From Corythucha ciliata (Eukaryota; Arthropoda; Insecta; Hemiptera; Tingidae), in contig CM075941.1 in assembly GCA_038030265.1 (NCBI GenBank), positions 38,192,164-38,256,163 of the forward strand: 64,000 bases of DNA, read 5' to 3'. The notes under the pieces are model-generated. The model was not told the origin of the DNA and ran no database searches. It saw only the letters and a program-made list of their open reading frames with translations. Shown one piece after another: positions 33,190-44,966 of this stretch (positions are counted from its first letter, which is position 1; each line of letters opens with the position of its first letter). Position numbers and translations under genes: made by a program.

Positions 33190-34860
33190 ATTGTTTGTTT
33201 TTAAACGAGTCAAGCCTACAAAATGGGCTATTTGAATGAGTCGACACCGCAAAATTGCTTTTTGAATCATGAAGTTTCGCGAAATTTTGTTGTTGATTCA
33301 GCGAAACTTGTGAAATTGTCTTTGTGGATTAAGCAAACCCGCGAAATTGGGTTTTCAATTAGCAAACCCCCAAAATTTTGTTATTAAAGGGATTCAACTC
33401 TACTAAATTGCTACTGAGAGAACATCTACTGAACGGTGCCAGACCCACGAAATAAACTTTTTGAATGGGCCAAGCCCAACCCCACACACCAATGAATCAA
33501 CCACCAATCAATCAACCGAGATATCAATTTTGCGAGTTTGGCAATTTCCAACTCCAAACTTTATGGTTTTGGCTCTTACAGAAGTCAATTTTGTAGGTTG
33601 TGCTCCCTGAAAACCCAATTCCACAGGGCAGACAAATTTTGACAGATTTGACACTCTCGGAATCAAATTTCGTGGTTTTGGCTGATTCAATAACGGAATT
33701 GTGCCTATAGCCTCAAAAAGCGATTTGCCGGTTTGCCTTTAAAAAATCCGAATTTTGCGGTTCTGGCAAGTCCGAAACCAATTGGCTTCCTGAAGACCCA
33801 ACTTCACAGGACTTAACGCTTTTATTCAATGGTGAAATTAATAGCGAGTTGGTTCATTCTTAAGAGACATTTTGTTGATCTGGTACCTTTTAAAACCAAA
33901 ATAACGGCTCATTAAAAATCAATTCCGCCCAACTATGGCTCACGCTAAAAAGCAATTCCGCTGCTTCAAAGACCAAGTTTCGCTCAGTTGACCCATTCCA
34001 AAAGCCATTTCGCGAGCTTCTTTACTCGTTTCAAAATCAAATTTGTGAAGCCCTCTCACATAAAAAAACAATTTCGCGAGTTTCGCAGCGTTAAAAGCCA
34101 AATTTCGCGCAATTTCGTAGTGTCGGCTCATTGAAAACCAACTTCGCGTGACTGGATCTGAGAAAAAACAAAATTTCACGGGGCAGACTACCCGACAAAC
34201 AGAATTTCGCGGAATGCCTCGTTAAAACTATAGTTTTGCGGCCTAGACTCAACCCAAAAATGCAATTCCACATACCTTACCGTGCTACAAAAGCTTCATT
34301 TCACGTCCAATTCAAAAAGCAAGTTCACGGGTCAAACTCCTTTCAAAAACACAATTTCACAGGGTTTGTCCAGTCAAAACCACCATCTTAACGGAAATGG
34401 CTCACCAACAAATAAATTGAACGAATAAAATAATAATACAAAAAACAAAAAAACAATATTGAACCACTAACAAAACAATTTGACACTCTCGAATCCTTCA
34501 AAACCAAAATTTCGTGGAATTGGCTCATTAACAACGACCAAATTCGCGCTGCTGATTCATTCAGAGGAGACAATTTCGTGGAGTTGGATATTAAGATACT
34601 ATTATTTTTTATTCATAATGTTTATAATTTATTATAAATAATTAACTGTAATGTACATATATATAATTGATATTTCGTGGGGCTGGCTTACCCATGAAAG
34701 TGAATTTCGCTGCATCAAGAACAACATTTCGCGCTTTTGACCCATTGAAGAACCAATTTTGTTGGGTGCGCCTCATTTAAATATTCTCTGGGTTGACTCT
34801 TTGAAAAAATCAATTTCGCGGATTTAGCTCTTTCAAACTCCAAATTTCGTGGATCTGTAT
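33190..34860. repeat. Long ~30 bp CGCG-core repeat block with a polarity switch
   Basis: From 33,190 to about 33,480 units read GCGAAATTGGGTTTTC (minus orientation). From about 33,520 they read CCAAATTTCGCG.. with TTGGCTC (plus orientation). The switch lies around 33,480-33,520, at CACCAATGAATCAACCACC. Confidence 0.8.
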
Positions 34861-35107
34861 TATGATTTGAGGCAAATTAACTTTCCACCCCCTCCCCCTG
34901 AATAACTTCTATTGCCCCCCCTCCCGGATGACGTTTTGAGTCCCCCCCCCCCTGTGGCGTCAGATGGAATTCGACGGCGCCCCTCTTGTGTTGACGCCCC
35001 TCTGGAGATGACGCCCCTGACTGGAAAATTCCATTTTTACCTTATACTTTCGATGTCCCTGGATGCGTATTGCGTACACCTTTAAAGTTGTTGAATCGAT
35101 TACAGTG

Positions 35108-35960
35108 CAGGGGCGGTTTTAGGCCTCCGTGACGGGGGTGGCGGTAGAATGTGTTCTCACCCTCTCCTCCCCACATACTTATCCGATTCCCCTAATTTCT
35201 TAATTTTCTTATACAAAAAATTGCCTGAAAGCCCACTGTCTCTGTTTCCCAAAAACCGGATTTTGTATTGCAGTGTATCTGATATCTGCTCAAGAATCTG
35301 GACAAAATTTGGAAGAATTTGGTGTTGGCGATTTGATAGAAAAAAAAAAAAAAAAAAAAAAAAAGAGGAATACGGCCCCAGAATTCTGAACATTTTCCCA
35401 AAGACCAGACATTTTAGCCAAGTATCTCATGCAATCTGATCCGAAACAAAACCTGCACGTTTGGCTCCTTTTAAAACTAGATACACCGCAATTGAGTCTA
35501 TTTTGAACCCAAGTTTCAACCTCTGAAAACCAAATTTTACGCATTTAGCTTGTTCAAATTCCAATTTCAGGGATTTTTGACCTCTCAAGAACAAACTTTC
35601 GTTGGTTTGGCTATTTCAAAACCAAATCTTGGTGATTTGCCATTTATGATTAACCGAATTTCATGGCGTAAGCTCTTCCTATACTTTTGGTTGGTACAAA
35701 AAAAAACTGAATAAGCAAAATCAGCTCAAAAACAAAATATCGAGGCTTAACTCTTTCTAAAATCGGTTTCGCAGCTTTGAGAAATTCAAAAGCTAATTTA
35801 ACTTTTTGAAAAGCCAAATTTATGGATTTGGTTAACTCAAAAAGCATAAATTTTGTTATATCGGCTATTACAAAGGCCAGTTACGCGGATTTCCAAACGG
35901 AACCCCCCCCCCCTTTTTTTTTCTCCGAGGGTGGCTGAGCTGACTAGGGTGGCGATGGCC
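35108..35960 (+). repeat. Large dispersed segment, copy 1 (copy 2 at 54,812-56,150)
   Basis: Begins GGGCGGTTTTAGGCCTCCGT, then GACGGGGGTGGCGGT, and continues through GTGTTCTCACCCTC, CCGGATTTTGTATTGCA, GAATACGGCCCCAGAATTC and TGATCCGAAACAAAACCTGC into ~30 bp repeats. The same order is present from 54,812. A 24-base poly-A interrupts this copy at 35,341. Confidence 0.8.
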
Positions 35961-35964
35961 CTTA

Positions 35965-37630
35965 TCGCCCCTATCGCCACCCCCATAAAACCAATCCTGT
36001 TACAGCGACAGCGACAGGTTTAAAATTTGCTGTCAAATATCTCGATCGAGTAAATTATTGTGTGAAGAAGACGGTAAATGTTGACATTGATATATGTACA
36101 CATAATCACCGGTAAAAATACGCACATTTACCAGTGAAAAATGTGCAGTTTTATCGCTAAAATGTGTATACGTTTGCCGGTGTACGCACTTTTTAAAACC
36201 GCAACAGATATTTTTTGCCTGTCTGTTTCAATTCCGTCGAGTGGGAAAGTTCCGAATGAGGAAATGTACCCGGGATTCAAAAGATGCAAATAAAATAAAG
36301 ACGCGGACGGAGAGTGAGTATTTCCTCCCGCCTTCGTACACTTTTCCCCGTTCAATTGTGTTAAGAAATTACAGAGATAATAAAATAGTAATAATAATCA
36401 TTATTGAGAGATTCCGAAATTTCGTTTAAAAAATCCGTCATCCGTCCAACGAATTTTTTTCCCGTCAGCCATTTTCAAAATTCCTCTAATGTTATATGTA
36501 CTTAGTTCGGTGATTACATTTCCCTTCTACAAAACTTTCAAGCTGAATTGGAACGATATACGGAGGAACGGTATTTTGCACTCTAGTTGTCAAGTTTGTT
36601 AACATCGCATTCACTTTAATTTCCGATGAAAAATCTGTTTTCTGCGATGTTTGTACACTTGTATAGTTTGTTTCCTATTAGGATTTAACCTTGAACCTAC
36701 GATTGAAGCTTGGGAAAAGCAAAAGCCTGTCTTCAGGGCAGGTGGTGTAACGGGTTATTGGTCTGTCTGTGGGGCATCAACTAGGGGAACAGGTTAGAAG
36801 GCAATTATTGCTAATTTTGATGGATTAAAGAAAGATGTCTGGGTCTGAGCTCTCTTTTCGACTCTTGAAGAAAGCTTAGATTTATCATTTTTGCCCAACC
36901 GTTGTTTTGAGTAAAACTACTTATAATTTTAGCGTTGAAAAACATAACAAGTGAGTGAGGAAAGAAAGGTTCCTTGAAAAAGTCCTGTTATTGTTGGCCC
37001 CGCGCCTGTCTATCACCCCTCCTTCTAACTTCATCTCATCGTGCACGCAGAGAACTAAAATGTGTGTTGGAGCTCCAGTAGCGGCAAACTAGGAATATAC
37101 GTATAAAAAAAAGGAAGAGAGGGATAATTTTCTTGAAGAATAAATTATGGTGAAGCGGTGAGGAGACTCTAAAAAGGGGGGCACGCGAGGCTAGTTACGC
37201 AACTTGTCTACGTCACCCTTGGACCACGTGTTACTATACACTCAAGGACACTTTTACTAGAGAGACCTCTCCCACTCTGAGGATTGGATTGGACAAATGG
37301 AGCTAGTAGGCAGTGTGGAAAACAAAAGTGGCAACGTCCTCTTCTGATTTTTTGTTATTGTTGTTTTTTGCCTCTAGATTTGTTATTAATATTGTCTTGT
37401 TTGGCACCCTTTTCATCCTGCAATGAGGTTGCGCAAATCACATCATTTATTTATACAGCACTGTTAAAACCACATCTGGTTGCTCGCTTCGTAATCGTAC
37501 TATTGTTTTGCGTCTTTCGCTTGTATTCTTGTTGCCGCTCTCTTGCTAATCCTGAAGAGCTTTTATCCATCCCAGGAATGGTTCGCAATAATTAACCACG
37601 CTTTCCGACGAAATTGTTCTCGCCTTCCCT
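35965..37630. other. AT-rich sequence without recognised genes
   Basis: No domain-bearing frame. A small imperfect inverted motif around ACGCACATTTACC and GTGTACGCAC occurs at 36,120-36,190. Confidence 0.35.
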
Positions 37631-37955
37631 GAACACTTTCTCGCCTTATTTCTGCACTAATCCTGGTTTTTAAGGACAGAAGGACTCGTTTTAATCTTCA
37701 GGAAATTCCGCATATGCAGTAGTTTTCCTTTTTTCAAATTTCATCCCAGAAGTAATTTTAAATTCGCCTTCAACTTTTACCTTGTAATTTCACGGTCTTT
37801 TTTCGACTAATTTGAAAAAAGGAAAACCGACTGCAATTTCCTGAAGATTAAAACGAGTCCTTAAAAACCAGGATTAGTGCAGAAATAAGGCGAGAAAGTG
37901 TATGCCGAGTAGTAGACGAGGGTTCATAGGAGGGGGGTCGAGGAATCATCACTGC
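37630..37955. mobile_element. Inverted-repeat element, ~90 base arms, related to 44,854-44,966
   Basis: CTTTCTCGCCTTATTTCTGC, ACTAATCCTGGTTTTTAAGG and CTCGTTTTAATCTTCAGGAA (37,640-37,710) recur as reverse complements at 37,800-37,902. The right side continues with GTATGCCGAGTAGTAGACGA and GGGGTCGAGGAATCATCA, shared with the small element at 44,854. Confidence 0.75.
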
Positions 37956-37959
37956 AATT

Positions 37960-40280
37960 CTTCCTTAAAACCCAGATCTCGTCAAAATTTGTTTGATTTC
38001 ATTCTCGACCTTAAACAGTTGTTAGAACTCCTTCTAAAGAATTACAAGCAGTACATTATTTGAATGGCTGTACTTTTAGTGGGATAAGGCATTTTATGCA
38101 TTCATTTCAATTAGCTGAAGATGGTTTTACTGTCCTTATGGAAAAGTGATGTCGTAAAGCAATAGCTGTTTCACATTAAATTGGTAAAAAAAAAGAGAAA
38201 AAACACATATCTCATTCGGTCATTCAAGACTATTTTCAATTTTGTCCGTCTAGAACTTCCTTTATGTGTCATAAAAAAGCAGCTATAAATTTTAAATATG
38301 TGCTCGCGTGGGTAGATAACGTTCGATTTTAGAATTAATCATTGCTATTAAATCTTTGTTGATTAGCAAATATAATAATTGTTCGTGATTTGGTCAATAT
38401 TTATTGCAATAAAAATGTGCATTTCTAATGATATTTCAACGAGTAGCCTTAGGTTGGAACAAAATGTCAATAAAATAGTCATCAAGGTCAAAAATGTCAA
38501 GGTGTACTGTCGGCAAGCCTCTCCTCCCTCACCTTCCTTAATCCTTTGCCATTCGTTCTAAACTTCTAAAGATGAGGGATTATGAGGGTTGCGGACACGG
38601 ATTGGAGTGTAGTGGAAGTGGAAGGAGGAGGCTCTAAGCCGCGCCGCGCGCTCTCGATGACGTCTAGAAAACCTTGACTTTCAGCCAAGCATGTCCTATG
38701 CACATCCGAAAGCTTGCAAGCTCTATTACATGCTTCGGCGAATCTCTTCCGGATCCCCACCCGTCCTTCCCATCGGCATCATACCTCTCGCGCTCATTGG
38801 CACGAATAAACGAGGCCATCGGGGCCTTATAGTTGTAATTATGCAATAGACACTATGCGCAAAAAGGATTATCACCATGAGGGAAAAATAGATAAGTATG
38901 ATTCTTCCGGGATGCTATTAGGTAATTGGTAAGAGTACGGAATATCGACGTTGTTAACTCACAATGCGCAGCAATATTATTCTTTCGCTTGGAGCGAGTA
39001 ATGATGTAAATGCGAATTCAAGTTAGCTTCGCTTTGATGCTAGACCTTCATTTTAATAAGCATAGTCGGATAACTCTAAGGAAAATTTATTCCTGAAGGA
39101 AATCCTTTTTTAAAATTAGACGTTATTCCAAAATGACATTTACGATGATCCGCTTCACACTCAACAACAATCTCTCACACTGACAAGTGAGAACAGCTTG
39201 TGGAACGGAAGGGTTTAGGGAACATTGTGCAAAGTGCCCGCCGGAAAACTGGTGTATATTTTTATAATTTTGGTCCGTTCAATTGAAGAAGCGGATTATT
39301 TAGACATGAATCTTGAAAATTGGATTCCAGGCACTAATGTTTCCATAAAGCTGGAAACTAAGTTTCTACTTCAAATTATTTTGGGCAGCATCAGATTATT
39401 TGGGCCGAATTTATTGACTGAACGTGACGTAAAAGAAATGGCTTAGTATTGACACCTAAAATTTTCGGTTCTTCAAGCACACTGGTTTGTTTGATACAAA
39501 AATGGGTACGTTGTCACCCACATTATTGTTATGGGTATGAGAGAAAGAGGAGGGGAAGCAACTTTGGTGTGGTGCGGTGGTAGAGAAGCAGGAGGAGGCC
39601 CTGTCTTTCTCATCTGTGGATGTAGTGAAGAAAAGAGAGTATAATACGCAAAACGTTATCCACGTCTACGAGGTCCGCGGACCTACTATGCTTTTTTCCC
39701 CTAATTTCCGCCGCGAATTACGCGGTAGTTCCTGAATTAGGCCAAAATGCGAATTTGGATTTTGTATTTTGTACTACTGTAAAACCCGTGAGACCGGAGA
39801 AACTGGGCAACTGTCCAGTGCCCCCCCCCCCCAGTGCCCTAAGGGTGAAATAAACAGAATATTTTTATGACGCATCTGGTCCATCATTCGTAGCAGACTG
39901 TTCTAGAGAGAGATTGGAGCTTCACCACCCCACCCCCAACTGTCATTTTACTGTATATTTGGATTTATTAACGCAAATTATAGCTCACTGGGACGATAAG
40001 TGTGCCACAAAACTATTAATTATCACCCTCGAAGCGTATTCCTCGCCCAGAATTAGTCGTCACTTAGACACCGGGGGGGTCTGACTATTCCAGAAAAAAA
40101 AAAAAACTTAGGTACTTTCCACGGCTAAAATAAGGGCATAGCCCTGACCCTGCCAACAGCTTTAATAACAGTGTCCTGTATTCATTTCCACGAAATGACC
40201 AGTTTCTGGGTTCCGGTCTTCATTTTGGACCTTTATTAGTGACCGCGGAATCCAGTCTAGCCGGCCGCGACAATGCGCAG
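37960..40280. other. AT-rich sequence without recognised genes
   Basis: A GC-rich patch at 38,620-38,770 has minus-strand frames of about 60 codons with no recognised domain. A poly-C run lies near 39,821. Confidence 0.35.
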
Positions 40281-41220
40281 TCTTCAAAATTGCAACATTT
40301 TGAAAGCATACATCCACGAAATTGTAATTTCTCGGCTGAATATTCGCGATATTGCGAGTTTCACGTCTCAATTTCGCGAAATTAAAAGTTTCAGGTATTT
40401 ATTTCCGCGAAATAAATACCGAAATAAAAGTTTACATTTAATAAAATAAATAAAATAAATAAATTAAATTAGTACCAGAACTCAAGACGTCAAGCCTGGC
40501 CTGGCCACGACAGCACTTAAAGTCTGACAAATCATCGTAAAGTTACAAAATTTCGTTGGCGAATATCCGTGAAATTGAACGCTTCTTGGCACGTTCTAAT
40601 TTTAGCAAAACTGCAAGTTTTAGGGCCGTTTGTTTTTAGTGGACGTGAACCCCGGACAAGCCGGCCCAGTTGAATTTGAATGTAACTTGAATTTATTTAC
40701 GAATTGAAATTGAATGAGTTAGTAAGTTTGGTTCCCATAATTTCAGCGAAATTACAAGTATCCTTGAAATAATTGAGTTTCGGTTCTTAATTTAGGCGAA
40801 ATTGCAAGTTTATGGTTTATTAATTGTGTTTAGATGACCCTGGCTCGGACACTTATTGAGATCCCTCCCTCTCACAAACACAATCTAAACAATAACCTAA
40901 ACACAATTAATTAATTACCCCAGGCCTCGCAGGCCATAGCCTGCACGAAATTGGAAGTTTCGGGTCTTCATTTACGCAAAATTGCAAGTTGCTGGACTTA
41001 ATTTCGTTGAAATTGCAAGTTTCAGTGCTAAATCTTTACGACATTGCCAGTTTGCAATTGTTTTTTGTGGGGTCTGACCCCGTACGCTAACCGGCTACAC
41101 GATGAACCGCGTCGTAGGCTGACCAGGCCCGTATGCCGTACTCCCAAAAAAATTGCAACAATTTTGGAGGCAATTTCCCTCCAAATTGCAAGTTTCAGGT
41201 CCCAGTTTCAGTGACCCCGC
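40280..41220. repeat. ~31 bp GAAATTGCAAGTTTC-type degenerate array
   Basis: CGAAATTGGAAGTTTCGGGT, AAAATTGCAAGTTGCTGG and GAAATTGCAAGTTTCAGTGC follow each other at 31-32 bases near 40,950-41,030, with more diverged units on both sides. A hairpin-forming insert TTAATTGTGTTTAG / CTAAACACAATTAA lies at 40,820-40,910. Confidence 0.7.
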
Positions 41221-41224
41221 TTCC

Positions 41225-43690
41225 GTAGTTACATCAGGAGCATTCCTGCAGAATTTTTAGACGCGATATTCACATTTTTCGGGCAGAGTCGTCGTTGAAA
41301 TGGTCGATAATGGAGTCAAATATTAAGTTCCTGGGTTAAAATACTACTCATGGGCCCGAAAGCTAAAGACTTTTTGAGGCGAAATTCCCAGATTCCTGCT
41401 AAATCACCATTTGAGATCAAGAAGCGAGCAAATATTACTTTATAATTGTCATCAACGTGATCTCAAAACATCCAGCAAACAGTTGACAGCCTAGATCTAA
41501 AAGCAAAAAAAGTTTTTGCTCGCAATGGCATCTATTCAAGTTGTTCAATCACGCCCCATCACTCAAAACTCATGAAGTCATGAAATACGCCGCTGTGGGC
41601 AAAATCTTAAAATTAAGAAAAATTACCATGAGCCTCTGCAGATAAAAAAGCCCATAAATATCACAAATTGTGGCATTAAAATAGTGCAACTCAATCGTTC
41701 AAATTGTTAAGCAATAGAATTTGTAATTTTCAGTTATAGGCTATAAATTGAGTTTTTTATATTTAAAATAATGAAGAAAAAACAGGTTTTATCGCGCAAA
41801 ATCGGTCCTTACTACCAACATCTCCCATCAAATAAATTTCATTATTTAGACGCAAGTGTCACAAGTTATACCCATTACATTTTCGCATTTTAGTTACTAT
41901 TTTCCTTCTCTAAACCCCTAACCGAACGCTAATAACAAATAACTGTAATTAGAGCTGACTTCATAGCATTATTCATGAACAGAAAATGATGGGCGTATTA
42001 TACACCAGCAACCCGTAAGGGGGGGGGGGAGAAGTGCAGTGTCGTGTCCTTGGGATAAAACAGACCTTATTGCAACATTTCCACAGTAGTGAGCTAGTTT
42101 GATGTTTTAGTTTGTCTTCAAGGCAACAATTACGTTGCAGATGCAATGTGAAATACTCTTGAAAAAAATAAATGGGAGAGGGATAAAGGAAAGGAAGAAG
42201 AAAAAAAGGGAAGGTGTGTTGTTCTCAGGGGCTTTTGTTTTGTTCTTCGGATTAATAAAATAGTTAAATGAACCTTAGTATTGGGTAAGCTCAAGGCAAA
42301 ATCGAGGTAGGCAATTACGGTTCGACTTGTAAGTTGTGCGGTGAGGAAGTTTGGTCAGGGGTAGACTATCCCTTCTTTCAATTGGCTAATTTAATTTATT
42401 CTTGCCTGTGATAAGTACCTACGAATATTTCTTACGATGAACGCTTTGAATACAGTAATATTAAGGATTTACGAGAAAAAATGTAGTTTCCATCTTGTGG
42501 CTGAATCATGATCTTAACGTCAAATTGACCTATTGACGATAATCTAATAACATTTATTTTCCCTGACTGAGCAGTTTGCCTTCTTAAAGTGCATAACAAT
42601 GACCACAATTCCTCAACTCGTCTTCAAAACCTGCTGACATAAATCTTTTGTTGTTGCGACGGATGGAGCAGGGAAAATACAGGGTAGCCTTTACATTTCA
42701 AGAAGAAACGCTCATTTTATTCGACGCCCAGTAGACACAGAGTTGGGTTGCTGCACGAGGAGGGAAAGGAACAATAACAATAGAAACGTTTTTAAATGTG
42801 TCCAAATGGGGGTCACTCTGGAAATGCCACCTCTCTTTCTATATATTTCACAAACTTTTTTTTTTGTTCTACTCCTCTCTATTCATGTTGTGGGCTCCCA
42901 CTGGGAGAGCGTAGCTAACAGAGGTAGCAAAACACGCGAGACCATATTTTTCTTCAGGTCAAATTTCCCTCCTCCCCTTCACCAGAAGGGCAAGCTCTAA
43001 TTTGCCCGTCCAGTGGTCTCACCCTTGCCATCATAATGCGAATGTTCTGCTGACAAGTTGTTTGGAATTCTTTGGAATATACTCGTACACGTGTACGAAT
43101 CTCTCCCTTCTGGCACTTTAAAATAATTACGCATTTTCCATTTCAATCCCTCCTTTCTATGCTCAAGGGAGAAAGAAAAAGTACGGCATTAATGCTCCAT
43201 ATATTGACATTTTCTTAAAGCCAAAAAACCTCTTTTTTGCCTAAGAGATAATAAAGTTGAAGTGGTGCTCTAAAGCGATAACTTGAGTAGGCATAATGGG
43301 GACCTCCAGAGCTTCTTTGAGGGCCTTTCTCTCCCCGTCGTTTCGGGGGGGATCCTTTGTGTCGGCCCACCGTTTTGTGACCCCCTGCGACAATAATGCT
43401 CTATCGACAACCGCCCTCTGACCACTTATTGGTCTTACTTTCCACCAAACTTCCATTCAATAGGCAACAATGCTACAGTAAATTGGCCATCGAATTCTTT
43501 CTTAACACCCTCCTCACCATCAGTTCACTGCTCATTCTCACAAATATAACCTTTTACAAATCTCTCAAAATCTGTAGGACTTCCCTCGACGAGGGTCCAC
43601 TTAATAAAGGGAATAAAAAACCAGGGTTGATTGCCGGGAAAATAATCACTTTTATTTGTTCACTTGTGGTCACTTTTACTAGTAAGTACA
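41225..43690. other. AT-rich sequence without recognised genes
   Basis: No recognised gene or element. A poly-G run lies near 42,019 and frames at 42,743-43,000 and 43,396-43,722 lack any domain. Confidence 0.35.
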
Positions 43691-43695
43691 CTAGT

Positions 43696-43790
43696 GGTGG
43701 TTGGGGGGGAGGGGCACACTAGACCTTCACGGCCCGATAGCTTTATGTAAAACATAATTTTAAAGTAACGGTTACTCAACCAAATAGAAT
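43696..43790 (+). repeat. Dispersed repeat just 3' of the MADF gene (copy at 45,463-45,560)
   Basis: CACACTAGACCTTCACGGCC, CGATAGCTTTATGTAAAAC and GGTTACTCAACCAAATAG match CACTAGACCTTTAACGGCCC and the following bases at 45,483. The two copies flank the last exon. Confidence 0.75.
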
Positions 43791-43978
43791 TATAAAGTCT
43801 AGTTTCAACCCTGAGAAATTTATTTTCACTTATGTCCGAATCAATTTTTCAATTTTGAGCACAACATTGAAAATATTGTGAAACAAAGTTCGAACTCGAT
43901 GTAATGAAAAAATTATACTAACGACTTGAAGTAATATAAATGGAAAAAAAAACAAAAACTTTGATAAAAAAAATCTTG

Positions 43979-43984
43979 TTTATT
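43979..43984 (-). promoter_or_regulatory. Possible polyadenylation signal overlapping the MADF stop codon
   Basis: On the minus strand the bases GAATAAAC contain both the TAA stop and a canonical AATAAA hexamer. A second AATAAA lies further downstream at 43,819-43,824. Either could define the mRNA 3' end. If the first is used, the 3' UTR would be only about 10-30 bases. Confidence 0.4.
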
Positions 43985-44524
43985 CATCGCTGTAAGCAGT
44001 CTCGTAGATCAGTTGACACAGTTTCATGCGGTACAACAATTTCTTTTTGGGCGACAGACTTTTCAGGTAAGGCAGAAAACTGATAAGAAAGTTATAATCA
44101 GGGTCTTTATTCAAATTGCCCGTTGAAGGGAACACGTCCGAATAACAGTCGGCATCTGTCGTGTCCAATTTCCGTTTTTTATTCGAAACGGGCAAAGCCG
44201 GGGCAATCTGCGAGGCACTTTCTTGCGACGAGGCCGACGACTCGTCGCCATTGTTGAGACGACTGAATTGCCCCGCCTGTATCGCCGACTGGTAATGAGC
44301 GATGTCGCCCTCGGACGGCGAGTAGTCGTCAACGATCATCTCGGCTTTGACGAGTGATTCGAGTGGAGCGACAAGCTCTTTTGGACTCATTTGATCTCTG
44401 AGAAACATCATGTCGTGGAAATGAGTCCAAGTTGATATGACGCCGGTCTGACTCGAAGCGATTTTCTTTAGTTCTTTCCTGAAAACGTCTTTCAAGCCTT
44501 TCCATTTTTTCTTGACGATTTCAT
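43980..44524 (-). CDS. MADF-BESS transcription factor, last exon (C-terminal half of MADF, NLS-like stretch, BESS)
   Basis: This exon continues the gene that starts at 58,412. It begins after a T-rich tract ending TTCCAG (complement of 44,525-44,530). Its first two bases join the last base of exon 1 to make a Tyr codon at residue 59. Residues about 60-102 finish the MADF domain (EIVKKKWKGLKDVFRKELKK, with the WTHF segment after it). A Ser/acidic linker follows (about 150-164), then a basic NKKRKL stretch (173-178) that could be a nuclear localisation signal. The last ~40 residues (199-239, DPDYNFLISFLPYLKSLSPK onward) match a BESS motif, the protein-interaction module that follows MADF in this family. 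The total is 239 residues, or 225 from the second Met, normal for the family. GC content is clearly higher than in the surrounding repeats. A nuclear sequence-specific regulator is inferred from the family; its targets are not evident. Confidence 0.9.
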
Positions 44525-44853
44525 CTGGAACATAAAAAATCGTTCGTACTAATCAAAAGGTCAAAAACTGTTTTGGCCGTGCACAAAAACCATTTATGAA
44601 CTATAAAACAACCGTTTGACTACAAAATTTCTCCTGCAAGTGTTTACGTAGCGTACCCATAACACGCGTTGTCGTATTTCTGACTCTAAAAGGGCTTTGG
44701 ATCTATACCATAAAGCGCAATACAGATATTTTGCACTATACATTTTGTTTATTTCATGGACATTTTGAGATAGGCACAGGAAGGTGTCATGGATCGCCCT
44801 GCAGCTATATCAGAAAGCTGTTAATTTTAACACAAGGGGGGGTGTTGCACGGG

Positions 44854-44966
44854 TGATTCCTTGACCCCTCGTCAACTACTCGGCATACACTTTCCTGCCT
44901 TATATCTGCACCAATCCTGGTTTTTAAGGACTGTTTTTGTTGTTTGAGGGGGATCGAGGAATCATC
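44854..44966. mobile_element. Short TIR element of the 37.6 kb family
   Basis: TGATTCCTTGACCCC at the left (44,854) pairs with GGGGATCGAGGAATCA at the right (44,948-44,963). Internal TACTCGGCATACACTTTC and CAATCCTGGTTTTTAAGGAC match 37,675 and 37,905. It lies inside the MADF intron near the 3' splice site. Confidence 0.7.

Noticed and set aside
44111..44332. 73-codon Arg-rich minus-strand frame
   Set aside because: Out-of-frame shadow of the MADF-BESS last exon.
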